This document shows, one piece after another, positions 3,514 to 6,092 of a stretch of DNA of 6,092 bases. Each line of letters starts with the position of its first letter. Positions within the stretch are counted from its first letter, which is position 1. The notes beneath the pieces are model-generated. The model worked only from the letters and a program-made list of their open reading frames with translations. It was not told the DNA's origin and did not search any database. Both the position numbers and the translations under genes were made by a program. The DNA comes from Maritimibacter sp. (GTDB taxonomy: Bacteria > Pseudomonadota > Alphaproteobacteria > Rhodobacterales > Rhodobacteraceae). The DNA lies in assembly GCA_020441225.1 (NCBI GenBank), contig JAGRMP010000234.1:1-6092 (forward strand), in the 5' to 3' direction.

Positions 3514-5755
3514 CCCTACGCCCCCGTATGGCTGCAAGCACGCGGGGCGGGTTCATCGGCAGATCGAAGAGCCGCACCCCGATCGCATCCGCCACCGCGT
3601 TGGCCACCGCCGGCAGCGGCGGCGCAATGCCGGTCTCGCCGACCCCGCGCACCCCGAAGGGATGGCCCGGGTTCGGCACTTCGACGATCACCGTATCGAT
3701 CATCGGCAGATCCGAGGCGACCGGGATGCGGTAATCGAGGAAGCCCGCGTTCTGCAGCCGCCCGTCTTCGCCGTAAACATAGCCCTCGTTGAGCGCCCAG
3801 CCGATGCCCTGCACCGCGCCGCCCTGGTACTGGCCCTCGACATAGGCCGGCTGGATCGCCCGGCCGGCGTCCTGCACCACGAGATAGCGCAGGATGGTGA
3901 CACGGCCGGTGTCGGGATCGACCTCGACATCCACCACATGGGTGCCGAAACTCGCCCCGACCCCGCGCGGAAACCCTTCCCAATGCCCCGAAATCGGCCC
4001 GCCGGTGTCGCTCATGTTGGCCGCGATCTCGGCGATGGACATCGGCGGGTGCTTCCCGGCGTTGGGCCCGGCGGGCTGCGCCGCGCCGTCGACCCATTCG
4101 ACCGCCTCGGGGTCGATCCCCCATTCGCCGGCGGCGCGGCGGCACATCTCCGCAATCGCCTGCTCGGTCGCCAGCACCGCGGCCTTGCCGCTGGCAAAGG
4201 TCGCCCGCGAGCCATGGGTCGGCTCGTTGATCCCGAGCGCGCCGGTCTCCACCACGTTGACCCGTACGCTCTCGTATGGAATGCCCAGCGTCTCCGCAAC
4301 CATCAACCCGAGCGACGCCCGGCCGCCGCCGATATCCGGCGTGCCGACCGAGACCTGCGCGGTGCCGTCTTCGGCGATGGCCATCGAAACCGACGTGTCG
4401 CCGTTGTAGTTCATCCAGTAGCCCGTCGCGATGCCGCGGCCCTGGTTCGGCCCGAGCGGCGCGGCGAGGTTGGGATGTGCCTTGGTCGCCTCCAGAACCT
4501 CCTTGAGCCCGATCCGCTTGAACTTCGGCCCGTAGCTCGAGCGGTCGCCTTCCTCGACGGCGTTCTTCAGCCGGACCTCGATCGGATCGAGGCCGAGGTC
4601 CCGCACCATCTCGTCGATCAGGCTCTCGGCCGCGAAAGCCGCCATCGGCGCGCCGGGCGCCCGGTAGGCCGCCGCTTTCGGACGGTTGGCGAGCACCTCG
4701 TAGCCGACATGCTCGACCGCCTCGAGCCTGTAGGGCGCAAAGGCGCATTCCAGCGCCTCGGCGACCGGTCCGCCCGGGAAAGCCCCGCCCTGCATACGAA
4801 ATTCGGCCCGGGCCGCAGTGATCGTGCCGTCGGCTTTCATCCCGATCTTGACGTCCATCGAGGCCGAAGCCGTGGGCCCGGTGGCGCGCAGCACCTCGGC
4901 CCGGTCCATCAAGAGCTTGACCGGCTTGCCGCCCGCCTTCTTCGACAGCGCCAGCGCCAGAGGCTCCATGAAGACCGTGGTCTTGCCGCCGAACCCGCCG
5001 CCGATCTCGGAGGGGGTCACCCGCAGTTGCGCGACGTCAAGCCCGAGCACATCGGCGCACATCTTGCGCACGAACCACTGGCCCTGGGTGGTGACCCACA
5101 TCTCGCCCTTGCCGTCGGCGCCGAGCTGGCCGACGCAGGCCTGCGGCTCGATATAGCCCTGGTGGGTGGCCTCGGTCTTGTAAGTATGTTCGCGCACCAG
5201 GTCGGCTTGCGCGAAGCCGGCCTCGACATCGCCGCGGCCGAACTCGATGTACTTCACCACGTTGGGCGGCATACCCTCCGGCACCGTATGGTTCGCCGCG
5301 CCCGGCCGGATCGCCGGCGCGTCGGGCCGCATCGCGGTATCGACATCGGTGACATGCGGCAGCACTTCGTATTCGACCCCGATGAGCCGAGCGGCATCTT
5401 TTGCGAGCAGCACAGAGGTCGCGGCGACGGCGGCCACGGCGTGGCCGTCATAGAGCGCCGTGTCGCCGGCCATGCTGTTTTCCTGCAGGTCCCAGGCGTC
5501 GCCCGTCAGCCCGGTCGGGAAATCGGCGCGCGTGACCACCGCCTTGACCCCGTCGAGGGCGAGGGCCCTGGAGGCGTCGATCTTCACGATCCGCGCATGG
5601 GCATGCGGGCTGCGCACCACCGCGCCGAACAGCATGCCGGGCATGGCGAAATCGGCGCCATAGCGCGCGCGGCCGGTGACCTTGTCGAGCCCGTCGGGTC
5701 GCAGAACCCGTGTGCCGACCAGTTTGTAGCCCTGTTTCACGTCGTCTTTCGCCAT
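3506..5755 (-). CDS. Mo-cofactor-binding large subunit of a xanthine dehydrogenase/aldehyde oxidase-family hydroxylase
   Basis: The 749-aa protein is the catalytic subunit of a molybdenum hydroxylase, which inserts an oxygen from water into a C-H bond and passes electrons to FeS clusters. Visible features are the N-terminal 'hammerhead' domain (about 22-135: VTGRARYGADFAMPGMLFGAVVRSPHAHARI), Q224 in TTQGQW, the GGGFGGK loop (252-258), QGGAFPGG (322-329), AAYRAPGAP (362-370) and near the C terminus GVRGVGE with the expected catalytic base Glu707. It lacks the AYRCSFR loop of CO dehydrogenase CoxL, so it is not form I CODH. The position that is often GQG in relatives reads DIGGGRAS (475-482). 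The start at 5755 is fixed by homology (KLVGTRVLRPDGLDKVTGRARY follows closely) and by the TGATG overlap with the upstream [2Fe-2S] gene; the frame stays open upstream only through that gene. The substrate is not predictable; purines, aldehydes, N-heterocycles or aromatic CoA esters are all possible. Confidence 0.93.
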   Translation of the reverse strand: MAKDDVKQGYKLVGTRVLRPDGLDKVTGRARYGADFAMPGMLFGAVVRSPHAHARIVKIDASRALALDGVKAVVTRADFPTGLTGDAWDLQENSMAGDTALYDGHAVAAVAATSVLLAKDAARLIGVEYEVLPHVTDVDTAMRPDAPAIRPGAANHTVPEGMPPNVVKYIEFGRGDVEAGFAQADLVREHTYKTEATHQGYIEPQACVGQLGADGKGEMWVTTQGQWFVRKMCADVLGLDVAQLRVTPSEIGGGFGGKTTVFMEPLALALSKKAGGKPVKLLMDRAEVLRATGPTASASMDVKIGMKADGTITAARAEFRMQGGAFPGGPVAEALECAFAPYRLEAVEHVGYEVLANRPKAAAYRAPGAPMAAFAAESLIDEMVRDLGLDPIEVRLKNAVEEGDRSSYGPKFKRIGLKEVLEATKAHPNLAAPLGPNQGRGIATGYWMNYNGDTSVSMAIAEDGTAQVSVGTPDIGGGRASLGLMVAETLGIPYESVRVNVVETGALGINEPTHGSRATFASGKAAVLATEQAIAEMCRRAAGEWGIDPEAVEWVDGAAQPAGPNAGKHPPMSIAEIAANMSDTGGPISGHWEGFPRGVGASFGTHVVDVEVDPDTGRVTILRYLVVQDAGRAIQPAYVEGQYQGGAVQGIGWALNEGYVYGEDGRLQNAGFLDYRIPVASDLPMIDTVIVEVPNPGHPFGVRGVGETGIAPPLPAVANAVADAIGVRLFDLPMNPPRVLAAIRGRRDG

Positions 5756-6092
5756 CACGCCGCCCCCCGCATTTCCGCCGCCGCGTCGAGCACCGCGCGC
5801 ACGATCTTGTCGTAACCGGTGCAACGGCACAGGTTGCCCGCGAGCCAGTAGCGCACCTCTTCCTCGGTCGGGTCCGGGTTCTTTTCGAGGAGCGCCTTGG
5901 AGGCGACGAGGAACCCGGGCGTGCAGTAGCCGCATTGCAGTGCGGCATGTTCGAGGAACTTGCGCTGCAACGGGTGCAGCTCTTCGCCCGCGGCCATTCC
6001 CTCGATGGTCTCGATCTTTCTGCCCTCGGCCTCGACGCCGAGCACCAGGCAGGACGAGACCAGACGCCCGTCGAGCAGCACCGAACAGGCGC
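5755..6092 (-). CDS. [2Fe-2S] small subunit of the Mo-hydroxylase (5' end beyond the window)
   Basis: This is the electron-transfer subunit (CoxS/XdhC/HcrC type) that carries electrons from the Mo centre. The visible 111 or so C-terminal residues begin in the plant-ferredoxin-type cluster motif: A-C-S-V-L-L-D-G from 6090 downward, with the next ligand in SSC. The second, alpha-helical [2Fe-2S] domain then shows QCGYCTPG (Cys codons at 5932-5934 and 5923-5925) and LCRCTGY (Cys codons at 5827-5829 and 5821-5823). Homology continues to the last base of the window, so the start codon lies outside; the GTG at 6079-6081 is internal. The stop TGA shares one base with the ATG of the Mo-binding subunit gene (TGATG), a coupled pair. 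The N-terminal half of the first cluster motif and the operon promoter are not visible. Confidence 0.93.
   Translation of the reverse strand, partial: ACSVLLDGRLVSSCLVLGVEAEGRKIETIEGMAAGEELHPLQRKFLEHAALQCGYCTPGFLVASKALLEKNPDPTEEEVRYWLAGNLCRCTGYDKIVRAVLDAAAEMRGAA

Noticed and set aside
3154..3792. Possible + strand protein starting in the palindrome-rich block
   Set aside because: The TEPEPEP stretch comes from the GAACC repeat, and the rest is the opposite strand of the sulfur carrier and Mo-subunit genes.
3278..5815. 845-residue open frame on the + strand opposite the Mo-hydroxylase operon
   Set aside because: Arg/His/Pro/Asp-rich composition with no recognisable domain, and it covers genes with clear family motifs on the other strand. 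Long antisense frames are expected in GC-rich DNA.
5756..5935. 60-residue N-terminal extension of the Mo-binding subunit
   Set aside because: It lies entirely within the [2Fe-2S] gene in another frame, is Arg-rich without homology, and the TGATG junction gives a better start at 5755.

Overview
The window is GC-rich (about two-thirds G+C by eye) with dense, mostly intact genes. Protein style and gene content suggest an alphaproteobacterium, most likely a Rhodobacteraceae/Roseobacter-group relative. This is inferred from codon use, from the small Cys-containing periplasmic protein and from the Mo-hydroxylase type; there is no rRNA or other marker to prove it.

Left part (1-1397, + strand): a PfkB/ribokinase-fold sugar-phosphate kinase close to E. 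coli Pfk-2 lies just downstream of a near-palindrome resembling LacI-family operators. It is followed by a small exported protein of unknown function, whose leader contains an inverted repeat abutting its ribosome binding site. This gene converges with the next one, with only 4 nt between the stop codons.

Middle (1402-3041): a low-molecular-weight protein tyrosine phosphatase (- strand) and a THUMP-domain RNA N2-guanine methyltransferase (+ strand) diverge from an 86-bp spacer. The spacer holds promoter-like hexamers placed so close to both ATGs that both transcripts may be leaderless or nearly so.

Non-coding block (3042-3267): about 226 bp, visibly more AT-rich, packed with palindromes: an inverted repeat right at the methyltransferase stop, two perfect palindromes, a 15-bp-arm hairpin built from TCCGGATT-type tandem units, and a short GAACC-type repeat. 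No gene is supported here. It is the part of the window least explained by known features.

Right part (3268-6092, - strand): a translationally coupled operon read right to left. It encodes a [2Fe-2S] subunit (5' end outside the window), a molybdenum-cofactor-binding subunit of the xanthine dehydrogenase/aldehyde oxidase superfamily, and a MoaD/ThiS-like ubiquitin-fold sulfur carrier ending in Gly-Gly. The genes overlap by 1 nt and 8 nt. The two enzyme subunits should form a Mo-hydroxylase electron-transfer complex. The carrier may supply sulfur for its pterin cofactor or for maturation, which is inference. No FAD subunit is encoded in the window.

I did not find convincing evidence of a wholly new system. 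The best candidates for a second look are the Mo-hydroxylase/sulfur-carrier coupling, the palindrome-rich block and the LacI-type operator at the left edge.
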